Source: Nitrospira sp. (lineage in GTDB: Bacteria; Nitrospirota; Nitrospiria; Nitrospirales; Nitrospiraceae). From it: a DNA stretch of 64,000 nucleotides. Shown here piece after piece: positions 35,470 to 44,390 of the stretch; within the stretch, counting starts at the first letter, position 1; the number at the start of each line of letters is the position of its first letter. The DNA is taken from the NCBI GenBank assembly GCA_018242725.1, contig JAFEBI010000019.1, forward strand, positions 1 to 64,000. The letters are read 5' to 3'. A program made the position numbers and the translations under genes. The notes below the pieces were generated by a model that did no database searches, had not been told where the DNA came from, and was given only the letters and a program-made list of their open reading frames with translations.

Positions 35470-38127
35470 TTAATTGGAGTAGTCCGTGGAGTTCTTAGGA
35501 AGATCAAGGAGAATCCTGGTCCCACGGTGAGACTCTGATCGTACGGCAAACACCCCGCCGGCTTTGTGCGCTCGCGCCGCCATATTTTCTAAGCCATGGC
35601 CGGCACCCTCAACCAACGCGGGATTGAATCCGATACCATTGTCCGTCACGGTCAGACGGACTGACCCGATGAGTTGCCGCAATGACACGGTAATGCGTGT
35701 GGCATGGCTATGCCGGAGGGCGTTACTCAACGCTTCCCTCACGATATTGATGAGATGAAGCGCGGATTCAGGTGAGACATACTGTCCGGTTCGGTCATCG
35801 ATTCGTACCCGACATTGAATGGACGAGGCACCGCACATCGTCTGCACCATGGTTCGAAGGGTCATGATGGGATCACCACCGCGCATGACGTGAGAGTCAA
35901 GGCCTGAAATGAAATTGCGGATCTTCTCGATGACATGGTTAAGTTGCCCAATGGAATGTTCCAATGTCGCCATGAAATGATCGGCAGTCAACTCAGGCTG
36001 CCGCTTCATCATTGATCGACAAGCTTCCAACCCGAGCCCGGCCGCGTAGACTGATTGAAGAATATCATCATGCAGGTCCTGGCTGATCCGCTCACGGTCT
36101 TGCAACGCTGCATTCAGATCCCGTTCGTGCTGGAGCAGCATTTCTTCCATCTGCTTCCGCTCCGTGATGTCCGTCGCCGCTCCAAGCACCATGTGGAACC
36201 GCCCTTGGTCATCAATAATCGGCCGCTTGATGGTCTGCAACCAGCGCGTCTTTCCAGACCAGTCCGTGAACTTTTCCTCTGCAATAAAACATTCCTGCAA
36301 AGACGTCATGACTTGAAGATCCTTCTCGCGGAAAAACTCCACCTCATCCCAATGGGGATTAAAATCGGCGTCTGTCTGTCCGATCAGAGCATCCACCGTT
36401 GTCCCATAACAATCAGCGATCGCCTTGTTGGCCATCGTAAATCGCCCCTCGCGATCCTTGGCAAAGATAAAATTCGGCGAGCCATCGATGACCTGCCGCA
36501 ACAAAGCATGTGACCGGCGCAACTCGTCTTCAGCCCGCTTTCGATCAGTGACATCATCCCCGACCGTCACCCTGCACAGCCTCCCATTCAACTCAATGAC
36601 CTCCGACGACAGGAGGAAGCGTCGGACATCGCCGTTCCGGGTCCGGAGATTTACTTCCAGGTTGCGGACCGGACCAGCCTGTTTCATCGTATCGCGGAAA
36701 CGAGCGTGCTCCTCAGTTGACCCCCGGCCCTCGATTTCTGATATGACCTGCCCCTCGCTGTCTTCAGTGCGATAACCCAATAGCTGACTGGCCGCGTCAT
36801 TCACCTCCACCAGCCGACCGGTTTCGAGCTCACTGATGAGAATGGGGTGAGGACTCGTCTTGAACGCTTTGGCAAACCGCTCCTCGCTTGCCCGCAAGGC
36901 TTCTTCCCACTGCTTGCGCTCAGTGACATCGGCGATCAGTACGATGACGGCAGGAATGCCATCCCATACGATCCTGGCGGCCTCCATTTGAACAGGAATC
37001 GGAGTACCATCCATCCTGAGATAGATTCGCTCGGCGCTATGGACCGACACGTTTCCAGCAAGTACACGCTGAACATTGTCTCGGACATCCCGGTGATAGT
37101 CTGGGTGGAGAAAATCGAATATCGGTCGACCGAGAAGCTCCCGAGGATCGGTCGCTCCCAGCAGAAGAACACCTCTGTGGTTGACGTACACGATCCGCCC
37201 TTCACAAAAGACGAAGACTCCGGATGGCGACAGATCGACCAACGTTCGGTACCGATCTTCGCTCTCTCGTACCACTTGCTCCATGCGTTTACGCTTCGTG
37301 ATATCCATATGTGAACCGAGGAAGCGGATCTGGCGACCGTCCACTTCCGTCACCGACGCGGCCCGAGACTCGATCCATCGATAGGTCCCATCTTTGTGCC
37401 TCAGCCGATAGTCCTGCCGGTATTCTCCCTGCCGTTTACGGACAGCGTCCTGTAAGCACACGATGACGCGATCATGATCATCGGGATGCAACAGACCTTC
37501 CCAGGTCTCGAATGAGTCCAACAGCTCTGTTTTCTCGTACCCAAGCTGACGCTTCCATTCCTCCGACAGGACCATCTCGTTGGTATGAGTGTTCCAATCC
37601 CAGAGTCCAATCCCCGACGCTTGGAGAGCCTGTCTGAGTTTTTCCTGAGAGGATCGCAGCATCGCCTCTGAACATGCCCGCTCGGTGATGTCCAGAACAG
37701 ACCCGGACATGCGACAGGGCTTTCCTTTATCGTCACGCAAGACCTCCGCGCAGGAATGAATGGTTCGCACTTCATCGTTCGGGCGAACAATCCGATATTC
37801 CACGTCATACGACGCTCGACCGCCCAGAGCATGATTGATAGAGGCCAGGACTCGATCACGATCTCCCGAAAAAATTACCGCGACAAACCCATCAAACGTT
37901 AGAAGATCTGCTCCTGGTTCACGGCCGAAAATCCGATACAACTCGGATGAACACCGAACGGCTCCACCCTCGATCTCCCACTCCCAGCTACCCAGATGCG
38001 CGAGAGCCTGAGCCACACGGAGGTGCCGAGTTCGTTCATGCAACACACTGTCTCGCTCCGCCAGTTCACGCGAGAGGTACGCGACTTGTTGACGCAGGAC
38101 ATCGACAAGAGGATAGATAGCGTTCAT
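35470..38127 (-). CDS. five-PAS NarX-type sensor kinase, paralogue of the giant kinase
   Basis: About 885 residues, cytosolic: a short coiled coil, five PAS/PAC units (closing strands LDIT, MDIT, ADVT, DDVT, TDIT), HisKA_3 (ISQDLHDDILQ, His about 687) and HATPase_c (REALSNALRHSH, DNGIGFN, GHGLENMAARA). Its PAS units 1-3 match units 1-3 of the giant kinase, unit 4 matches unit 10 and unit 5 matches unit 12, so the two differ mainly by a block of PAS units and the GAF domain. The ATG at 38127 has GAGGAG six bases upstream. An in-frame ATG at 38226 would add 33 residues including a CAVCH motif but lacks a ribosome binding site. No regulator gene is adjacent. Confidence 0.86.
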   Translation of the reverse strand: MNAIYPLVDVLRQQVAYLSRELAERDSVLHERTRHLRVAQALAHLGSWEWEIEGGAVRCSSELYRIFGREPGADLLTFDGFVAVIFSGDRDRVLASINHALGGRASYDVEYRIVRPNDEVRTIHSCAEVLRDDKGKPCRMSGSVLDITERACSEAMLRSSQEKLRQALQASGIGLWDWNTHTNEMVLSEEWKRQLGYEKTELLDSFETWEGLLHPDDHDRVIVCLQDAVRKRQGEYRQDYRLRHKDGTYRWIESRAASVTEVDGRQIRFLGSHMDITKRKRMEQVVRESEDRYRTLVDLSPSGVFVFCEGRIVYVNHRGVLLLGATDPRELLGRPIFDFLHPDYHRDVRDNVQRVLAGNVSVHSAERIYLRMDGTPIPVQMEAARIVWDGIPAVIVLIADVTERKQWEEALRASEERFAKAFKTSPHPILISELETGRLVEVNDAASQLLGYRTEDSEGQVISEIEGRGSTEEHARFRDTMKQAGPVRNLEVNLRTRNGDVRRFLLSSEVIELNGRLCRVTVGDDVTDRKRAEDELRRSHALLRQVIDGSPNFIFAKDREGRFTMANKAIADCYGTTVDALIGQTDADFNPHWDEVEFFREKDLQVMTSLQECFIAEEKFTDWSGKTRWLQTIKRPIIDDQGRFHMVLGAATDITERKQMEEMLLQHERDLNAALQDRERISQDLHDDILQSVYAAGLGLEACRSMMKRQPELTADHFMATLEHSIGQLNHVIEKIRNFISGLDSHVMRGGDPIMTLRTMVQTMCGASSIQCRVRIDDRTGQYVSPESALHLINIVREALSNALRHSHATRITVSLRQLIGSVRLTVTDNGIGFNPALVEGAGHGLENMAARAHKAGGVFAVRSESHRGTRILLDLPKNSTDYSN

Positions 38128-38260
38128 GTGAAGCTCCTCAGCTTCGTGATTGGAATCACCGAACTCCGGATGAGGTGGCGGAAGAGGAAGTTTAACGATA
38201 TCCTCTGTATGGCACACCGCACACATACCAGGAATAAGGCCAAATGGGCTGTAGTGTCCT

Positions 38261-38290
38261 ACTATATAAAGATGAATGTCTAGATCCCAA
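38261..38290 (-). promoter_or_regulatory. candidate promoter of the five-PAS kinase
   Basis: On the minus strand TTGGGA (38290-38285) and TATAGT (38266-38261, five of six) are separated by 18 bases. The predicted transcript would have a leader of roughly 125 bases before the preferred ATG at 38127. Confidence 0.4.
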
Positions 38291-38296
38291 TGACCT

Positions 38297-38682
38297 CATT
38301 TCGTCAGAATCGCCCCGCTCGATGGGCTCAATACCACGTTTACCCTCGATTAAGGTCGTGATTCAGTCTTTTCATCAGCAACGCCCCTGCCTGCATTGAA
38401 GACGCCATATCACTTTGTGGAGAAGGAACCATGCTGGGATACTGTAGGTCGCCCTTGTGTGGAGATTCGAGGTCATCCCACACACTCAAGACGGCACCAA
38501 CATCATGAAGAGCCTTGTCGTAGAAACGGGCCATGAGGGTGATGTGCACGACTCGATGGGGCAGAAGCCCAATCACAAGTTGCAGGACCAAGGGGAGGTC
38601 ACCCTTGGAGGTGAAGAAGAAACCTCGGGCGTGTCATCAGGTAGCCCACCATCGTTTTGAGGATTCACTGTTCATAAGCTAG
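38297..38682. other. spacer of uncertain content upstream of the IS remnant
   Basis: A leftward open frame of 83 codons (38340-38591) exists, with hydrophobic N-terminus and no recognisable domain or ribosome binding site. I do not call it a gene. The stretch may be debris left by the insertion events seen immediately downstream. Confidence 0.3.
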
Positions 38683-38853
38683 GGAAGGGACCCACGTGAA
38701 TACGATCAAGACTTGTATAAAGCCAGACATTTGATCGAGGATTACTTTACAACGCTGAAACAATTCCGCGCAACTGCCACCAGAGACGATCAACACGCTG
38801 CCAATTTCCTCGGTGCGATCTACCTCGTCGCCTCTGTCATCTGGCGTAACTGA
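38683..38853 (+). pseudogene. 3' remnant of an IS5-family transposase (copy 1)
   Basis: An open stretch of 56 codons ending in TGA encodes the C-terminus typical of IS5-family DDE transposases: YKARHLIEDYF, TLKQFRATATRDD and NFLGAIYLVASVIWRN. An in-frame TAG lies immediately upstream and no start or catalytic region is present, so only the tail survives. The last 58 bases or so, running past the stop to about 38874, recur in the same orientation at 42483-42541. Confidence 0.8.
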
Positions 38854-38874
38854 CGACACGCCCTAGAGCACGTC
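38817..38874 (+). repeat. direct repeat, left copy (IS5 3' end)
   Basis: Nearly identical to 42483-42541: one C/T change and one difference just after the AACTG that holds the transposase stop. The two copies are in the same orientation about 3.7 kb apart and enclose the two outer-membrane protein genes. Confidence 0.85.
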
Positions 38875-39119
38875 CTTCGCCTGCAGCCTGCCTCGAAACC
38901 CATCGGTCATCGATGGGCCAGTGCACCCGATCGCGCTTGTCCTCATGAATCCCTACGTGCAACGCTCCGGATCCGGCGTTACGGTTCTCCCGCTCGCTAT
39001 GGGAGGGGCCGGACTCCCGATCCCTACAATCGGCGCTTCCGCATCAGATATTCCGCATGACGATGGTTCAGTGCAACTCAAATGTTGCAGCGCGAGGACC
39101 TGGACATTAAGATGCGTCC
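38854..39119. other. spacer before the broken porin gene
   Basis: After the repeat I see no gene. A small hairpin (CCCATCG 38899-38905 paired with CGATGGG 38911-38917) is the only structure noticed. No good promoter stands out for the porin gene. Confidence 0.35.
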
Positions 39120-40739
39120 ATGAGAAAGACCTATCGATCGGTGATTCACGAACGACGACCATCGCAGCCGAGAAAAACTGCCGCTCTCTGGTTGCTCTTG
39201 TTGCCCCTACTTTGTTGTCATCAAGCAGCCGCTGAGGAAATCGGACCGGCAAATGCTCCCTTGCCGAAGGCGTCCGGCGCGAAAGCCGATCCACCTCCGG
39301 AAGAGCTTGAGGAGAGAATTCGCCGCTTGGAAAATCTGACCAAGCAACAAGCGGATCAGATTCAGCGGCTCATGGAGAAAAACAAGGAGTCCGCCGCTCC
39401 GGTGTCCGAGAAGCCTGTCGAGTCTTCGGATGAGCCGTCTGCGATCCGAGGCGCCAACGGCTCTCCCTCTCCTTTTTCAGACCTCTTGCTGAGCGGCAAT
39501 GACGCGATCCCCAGACCCGAAGCGACACCGGCCGGCCGGGGATTCCTGACCGGCATGTATGACAAGGGGTTCGTGCTTGTCGCACCGATCGATGCTCAGC
39601 GTATGCCCTTCGTCCTAAAGTTTAACGCAACTCTCCAGCTCCGTTACACGGGGTTCCATCGAACAAGAGACGCGTTCACAGACAGTTCCGGTCACGTACT
39701 CCCCGTCCTGAACCAGAGCAACTTTTCACTGAATCGCGGGTTGTTCACTTTTTCGGGATACGCATTGACTCCAAAGTTGCAATACAACCTCACCGTCCTC
39801 AGCAGTACAACGACCGATACCACAGTAGCCCTTGGTATCTTGACCTACCAGTTCAGTAAAGGACTGGCGCTCTCCGCCGGATATTACAGGGTGCCAGGAA
39901 CGCGCGAGTGGATGGTATCGACTCGCTACACGCTCGGTACCGACCGAACGATGGCGAACACGTTCTTCCGGCCGTCGGTCAGTCCGGGCGTATGGATCAG
40001 CGGCCAACCGCTGAATGGGCTATTCTATTATGCCGGGATCTACAACAACTTCAATGCGTCGGCTCTCAATGCGCTTCGAGCCAGCACCTAAATGACTTAC
40101 TCGGCCAACCTCTGGTGGGAGCCGCTAGGCGCCTTCGGACCCGGCTATTCAGACGAGGAATATCACGAGAGACTTGTACTCCGTACAGGCACGAGCCTGA
40201 CCTTCCAACGAGCCACCCGCGAGCCCGATTCACAGCTGGGAGAGACCAACCCCGAAAACACGATCCTGCGTCTTTCTGACGGGACCCCGCTCTTTCAACC
40301 AGGAGCCGTAGCTCCCGGTGTGACGGTGGCGACGGCTGGCATCACTCTGTTCTCTTACGATCTGGCCTTCAAGTACCGAGGCTGGAGCCTCAGCGGAGAG
40401 TACTACGCACGATGGATCAGCAGTCCCAGTTTCAGCGGTGGACCGACCCCACAGACGATCCCGAGTCTTTTCGCCTGGGGCGGCATGGTACAGCTTTCTT
40501 ATGCAATCCTTCCGAAACGACTCGAACTCTTCGGCAGAACCTCCGGTGTGTTCGGTTCGCTTGGTGACGGCAGCGAGTACGGCGGAGGGACGAATTGGTA
40601 TATCTTAGCGACTCGAAACCTCCGGAGCACGTTCGAAGTCAAGCACATCAACCATTCGCCGGCCGATAACGTCCTTTACGGCTATGCTGCCGGTCAGAGC
40701 GGGACCTTGTTTCAGTTACAAATGCTCATGGATTTTTAG
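39120..40739 (+). pseudogene. OprO/OprP-like porin gene interrupted by an in-frame stop
   Basis: The first 323 codons end at TAA (40089-40091) and the same frame continues without a gap for another 215 codons to 40739. The first part has a signal peptide (ALWLLLLPLLCC, cleaved near AAAEE), a coiled-coil stretch (EELEERIRRLENLTKQQ), and beta-strands; the second part continues with SANLWWEPLG and ends in a terminal strand LFQLQMLMDF typical of outer-membrane barrels. Together they make one phosphate-selective-porin-type protein of about 540 residues. The second part starts at an ATG directly after the stop but has no ribosome binding site. A nonsense mutation, readthrough or a sequencing error are all possible. 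Confidence 0.75.
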
Positions 40740-41085
40740 CGTAACCGACGTCCGCAAGAGGCGGGGGATGGTGTGGTGTGCTTAGCCGAAGTTCTGTGTG
40801 CTGATCTATCGAGGCTATTGGAGAGCCCCCCGACACCTTCTCATGATCGGAGCGGACATGGGTTCGCAAGTGCCGTGATACTCATAATTATCTCGCTTTG
40901 TTGTGCATCCGGCCGCCCTCACACATTCAGGAAGGATATGGACAGGGGAAACCGCGCTTCCTAACCGTCATGCTGCGCGACATTGCCCGGAAAATGAATG
41001 GCTCACCCGTTGGGATTCGAGCACCGGGCGACAACAAATCTGCTCGTGACGACAGGGTGTTTGTTTACCATCTTGGAGTCGAACT
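40740..41085. other. spacer between the two outer-membrane protein genes
   Basis: No gene, RNA or strong repeat seen. Short open frames are present but lack ribosome binding sites and recognisable products. Confidence 0.4.
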
Positions 41086-42372
41086 GTGAGCGGACAAGAC
41101 TGGGTACAACTCTTCGTTATCGGACTTACCTTCTCGGTTTCAGTCATCCTGAACCCTGCTGGTGATGCGTTCGCCGAAGCGGAGCCGAGTTTTCCCACCG
41201 AGCGCCTCGCGCACCTTGCCCTTCGCCTCAAGGAGGCTGAACAAGCCGTTGAAAAGCGACTTCTTTCCAGGAACCTCGGTCTTCACTTCTATGGATATCT
41301 GGACGGTTCCTACACCCAGAATTTCAATGATCCATCGAATAGGATCAATCAACTCCGGATTTTTGACGTCAACTCCAATCAGTTTCGGCCGAACCTCTCG
41401 CAATTCGTGTTGGATCGTGAAGCGAAGGCGGGCAACGCGATCGATCGCTTCGGGTTTCGACTGAAGACCAACGTCGGCCGAGATTCCGCATTTGTCGGGG
41501 GTACCAATCTTCGTGAACTCGACCAGTGGGCGGATTTTCAAGAATTCTATCTCCAATACCTTGTTCCACAAGGGAACGGGATCGATGTCAAAGTGGGTCA
41601 GATAAATACGTTGATCGGATATGAAACGATTGAGAGCCCCTACAATGCGAACTATTCACGGTCCTGGCTGTTTGGGCTCGGGCAACCCTTCACGACTCGA
41701 GGAGTTCGACTGTCCTACCGATTTAACGACCGGGTGGGGGCTGCCGTGGGAATCATCAATCGGATCAACGGGAATCTCCTTACGAACGCGACGACGCCAT
41801 GGATCGAGGCATCCGTCACCTTTTCTCCATCGGACCGTGTCAAGCTCACCCTATACGGATTCACCGGGCAGGGAATAGGGTCCAACAAAGTCAGTTGGGG
41901 GGACAATCTCTTTGGCGGCGGGTTCCTCTCCGTACAAGCGACAACACGCCTGTCGGTTGTCCTCGAAGCGTTCTACGCTTCGATCGTCAACTCCAGCCTG
42001 GTGCAACCGGGCAAGCATGAACGGTGGGGAGGCATAGCCGGGTACCTGATCTATGACTTCAGCGAGCAATGGGGCGTCAGGTTTCGCAGCGAAATTTTCG
42101 AAGACTCCGGCGGTTTCTTTTCTTGTCGCGGCACGACCGCGTATCAACCCCAGGCCAATGTCTGCTTCGGCGCGACATCGACCACCCCGGCACCTCCGGT
42201 TTCACAAACGCTGTGGGAGGCTACCACCACGCTCCAGTTCAAACCTGTTTCGTGGCTGCTCACAAGGTTTGAATATCGATATGACAAGTCAAACCACAAT
42301 GTCTTTCAGATAGGAGAACGGGCCGCAAGTTACCAGTCGACGCTCTCCTTGGAGGCGATCTATTTGTTTTGA
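41086..42372 (+). CDS. outer-membrane beta-barrel porin (porin-2/OmpL-like)
   Basis: A 428-residue exported protein: signal peptide (about 1-30, ending AFAEA), a short helical stretch (LALRLKEAEQAVEK), then alternating amphipathic strands with FYGYLDGSYTQNF, KVGQINTLIGYE, GVRLSYRFND and a final strand TLSLEAIYLF ending in Phe, the signature of barrel insertion. It resembles the putative beta-barrel porin-2 family. The transported solute is unknown. Translation starts at GTG with GGAG upstream. It is the intact member of the two-gene block flanked by IS5 remnants. Confidence 0.75.
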   Translation: MSGQDWVQLFVIGLTFSVSVILNPAGDAFAEAEPSFPTERLAHLALRLKEAEQAVEKRLLSRNLGLHFYGYLDGSYTQNFNDPSNRINQLRIFDVNSNQFRPNLSQFVLDREAKAGNAIDRFGFRLKTNVGRDSAFVGGTNLRELDQWADFQEFYLQYLVPQGNGIDVKVGQINTLIGYETIESPYNANYSRSWLFGLGQPFTTRGVRLSYRFNDRVGAAVGIINRINGNLLTNATTPWIEASVTFSPSDRVKLTLYGFTGQGIGSNKVSWGDNLFGGGFLSVQATTRLSVVLEAFYASIVNSSLVQPGKHERWGGIAGYLIYDFSEQWGVRFRSEIFEDSGGFFSCRGTTAYQPQANVCFGATSTTPAPPVSQTLWEATTTLQFKPVSWLLTRFEYRYDKSNHNVFQIGERAASYQSTLSLEAIYLF

Positions 42373-42474
42373 GTTGCGTGATGACGAATGAGATTGTTTT
42401 CGGCCAGATCGCATCGGCCGGAGAAACAGGGATGAGAACATGGAAGCCAGCCTTCGCTAAGCGCATGACCTCCG

Positions 42475-42541
42475 CTCGGTGGGATTTACCTCGTCGCCTC
42501 TGTCATCTGGCGTAACTGCTCGACACGCCCTAGAGCACGTC
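42475..42541 (+). repeat. direct repeat, right copy (IS5 transposase 3' end, copy 2)
   Basis: Starts in CTCGGTG as in copy 1 and runs to CACGTC. It encodes only IYLVASVIWRN; the stop codon has been changed by a one-base difference. It ends 17 bases from the 3' end of tRNA-Leu(GAG). Too short to be functional; a scar of IS insertion or of recombination between copies. Confidence 0.8.
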
Positions 42542-42558
42542 GCGCCGATGAATCTATA

Positions 42559-42642
42559 TGGTGCCGAAGGCGGGACTTGAACCCGCACGGCTTGCGCCAC
42601 ACGCCCCTCAAACGTGCGTGTCTGCCATTCCACCACTTCGGC
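42559..42642 (-). tRNA. tRNA-Leu (anticodon GAG)
   Basis: Minus-strand sequence folds as a class II tRNA: acceptor GCCGAAG paired with CTTCGGC, anticodon stem CACGT/GCGTG with loop TTGAGGG giving GAG, a variable arm, T-loop GTTCAAGTC and encoded CCA. Read by leucine CUC/CUU codons. Its 3' end adjoins an IS5 remnant. Confidence 0.95.
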
Positions 42643-42814
42643 ACTCAGCAAGCAGGTTGCAACGAAGCCTGCCATCATGTTCTTGGGGCACTCAACCGCG
42701 TGACGGCTTGAACGTCCGTCATGGGATTTCACTCACCCTGGCCGTCTCGCAGGCTTGCAGCACGAACCCTGCGGTGAAGCCCCCAAGCCAGCACACGAGG
42801 GAAAAGAACGCTGC

Positions 42815-42844
42815 ATTATAGAAGTAGCCCAAAATTCTTGTCAA
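42815..42844 (-). promoter_or_regulatory. perfect-consensus sigma-70 promoter pointing to tRNA-Leu
   Basis: On the minus strand TTGACA (42844-42839) and TATAAT (42820-42815) are both perfect, spaced by 18 bases. It points toward the tRNA-Leu(GAG) gene about 170 bases away, with no gene between. Its -35 overlaps the -35 of the rightward promoter. Confidence 0.6.
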
Positions 42845-42866
42845 TGAACGAATCGTCCGGTAGAAT
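42838..42866 (+). promoter_or_regulatory. sigma-70 promoter of the HAD phosphatase gene
   Basis: TTGTCA (42838-42843) and TAGAAT (42861-42866), each five of six, are spaced by 17 bases and end 34 bases before the ATG at 42900. Confidence 0.6.
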
Positions 42867-42899
42867 TGCCCTCTTAATTGACATCTCCGTGACGCTCGC

Positions 42900-43580
42900 A
42901 TGATACAGACCGACCAACGAGACCTTGCTTCTACGGTTGCCGCTTTTTTCGATGTCGACAATACAATCTTACCCGGCGAAGCCAGTGAGTTGAGATTTTT
43001 CCGTTGGCTGTGGCGTCGCGGGATTGTCGGTTGGCCTGAAGCTCGAGCCAGCGTTGCGTGGCTCTTGCGGCATACTCCTCCCTTATCACTCCATCCTCTC
43101 CGCCAACGGAAGCTGTACTTGGCCGGGAAACCCTCCCAAGTGATCGAGCCCCTGGGTGAAGAATTTTGTCGGGAAGAGCTCTGTCCTCGTGTCTCGGCGA
43201 TCGCGATGCGTAAGCTTGATGAACACCGCCGGGCAGGCCACACCATCATTTTCGTGACCGGATCGCTCGACTTTCTGATCGCACCTGTCGCAGACGCACT
43301 TCGAGTGGATCGCTGTTTTGCCAGCCGGTTGGAGCAGCAGCAGGGTCTCTATACGGGTTTGCTTGTGCCCCCACTCCCATATGGAGCGGGAAAACGTCAG
43401 CTGATCGATCGGTTGACCCAAGACTTCACATTGGATTTATCCCAATGCTACGCGTATGGCGATAGTCCGGGAGACGTCGACCTCCTCCGCGCCGTAGGAC
43501 ATCCGACCGTGGTCAATCCGATTCGGGGAATGGATACGATTGCCCGTCGTCATCACTGGCCGGTTGTTAAGTGGCCCTGA
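42900..43580 (+). CDS. HAD-IB family phosphatase
   Basis: A 226-residue cytosolic hydrolase of the haloacid dehalogenase superfamily, subfamily IB (related to SerB). Motif I FFDVDNTI contains the nucleophile and acid Asp residues; motif II is FVTGS; motif III Lys is around YGAGKRQL; motif IV is YGDSPGDVDLL. A helical cap lies between motifs I and II. Substrate is unknown; family members act on phosphoserine or on lipid phosphates. It overlaps the open frame of queE, whose likely start is 77 bases further on. Confidence 0.85.
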   Translation: MIQTDQRDLASTVAAFFDVDNTILPGEASELRFFRWLWRRGIVGWPEARASVAWLLRHTPPLSLHPLRQRKLYLAGKPSQVIEPLGEEFCREELCPRVSAIAMRKLDEHRRAGHTIIFVTGSLDFLIAPVADALRVDRCFASRLEQQQGLYTGLLVPPLPYGAGKRQLIDRLTQDFTLDLSQCYAYGDSPGDVDLLRAVGHPTVVNPIRGMDTIARRHHWPVVKWP

Positions 43581-43656
43581 ACGAATGTTGATGCCCGGAG
43601 GTACTCCCTCTTCGGCAAATCACCACGTCCATCATGAGCTAGCCCAGACGTTGTTC

Positions 43657-44292
43657 ATGCGCGTCACCGAAATCTTTCATAGCATTCAAGGGGAATCAAC
43701 CTTCGCTGGATTACCCTGCGTGTTTGTGCGTCTCACGGGCTGTCCCCTTCGCTGCACATGGTGCGATACAGCCTATTCGTTCTACGGCGGAACGGAATAC
43801 TCTCTCGAAGAAATTCTTGAGAGGGTCCGGTCATACGGATGTCACTTGGTCGAGGTCACGGGAGGCGAACCCTTGGCACAAGCGGAGACCGTCACGCTGT
43901 TGCATCGGTTGTGTCAGGAGGGCTTCACGGTCCTACTTGAAACGAGTGGCGCAGTCGATACCAGCACCGTCGATCCATCCGTTCGTATCATTCTGGATGT
44001 CAAATGCCCAGGAAGTGGTATGACAGACCGCATGCACTGGCCGAATGTGGAGCGGCTGGGGCCGCAAGATGAAGTAAAATTCGTCATTCAAGATCGCATC
44101 GACTATGAATGGGCAAAAGACATTCTCCAACAATTCCATTTGACCGATCGCTGCCCAGTCCTCTTCAGCCCGGTGTTTGGAACACTCGATCCTCGCCAGT
44201 TAGCGGAATGGCTGCTCGATGACCGCCTCCGTGCTCGTCTTCAATTCCAACTGCACAAACATATTTGGGCACCCGATATGCGGGGGGTGTGA
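43657..44292 (+). CDS. queE: 7-carboxy-7-deazaguanine synthase
   Basis: A radical SAM enzyme of about 211 residues converting 6-carboxy-tetrahydropterin to 7-carboxy-7-deazaguanine, a step of queuosine and other 7-deazapurine synthesis. Motifs: IFHSIQGEST at the start, the CxxxCxxC cluster site read as CPLRCTWCDT, VEVTGGEPLAQ, ETSG and LDVKCPGSG. The frame is open from 43540, but the ATG at 43657 gives the normal N-terminus (MRVTEIFHSIQGE) and family length. No ribosome binding site is evident for any candidate start. Other queuosine genes are not in the window. Confidence 0.9.
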   Translation: MRVTEIFHSIQGESTFAGLPCVFVRLTGCPLRCTWCDTAYSFYGGTEYSLEEILERVRSYGCHLVEVTGGEPLAQAETVTLLHRLCQEGFTVLLETSGAVDTSTVDPSVRIILDVKCPGSGMTDRMHWPNVERLGPQDEVKFVIQDRIDYEWAKDILQQFHLTDRCPVLFSPVFGTLDPRQLAEWLLDDRLRARLQFQLHKHIWAPDMRGV

Positions 44293-44390
44293 GGAGTCCT
44301 CTGTGCTATCGGAATTCCAGACCTATTGCGATCACGAACCCTCAAAGACCGATGCGGTTGATCATTCCTAATTCACACAAGGAGAAGCCG

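Noticed and set aside
38340..38591. Leftward 83-codon frame with a hydrophobic start
   Set aside because: No ribosome binding site or family resemblance; lies in a region disturbed by IS remnants.
40092..40739. Second half of the porin as an independent gene
   Set aside because: It starts directly after the stop of the first half in the same frame, lacks a ribosome binding site and signal peptide, and is only a partial barrel.
42719..43249. Leftward 176-codon frame opposite the HAD phosphatase gene
   Set aside because: Mostly antisense to a clear gene and crosses both promoters; its hydrophobic end has no supporting start.
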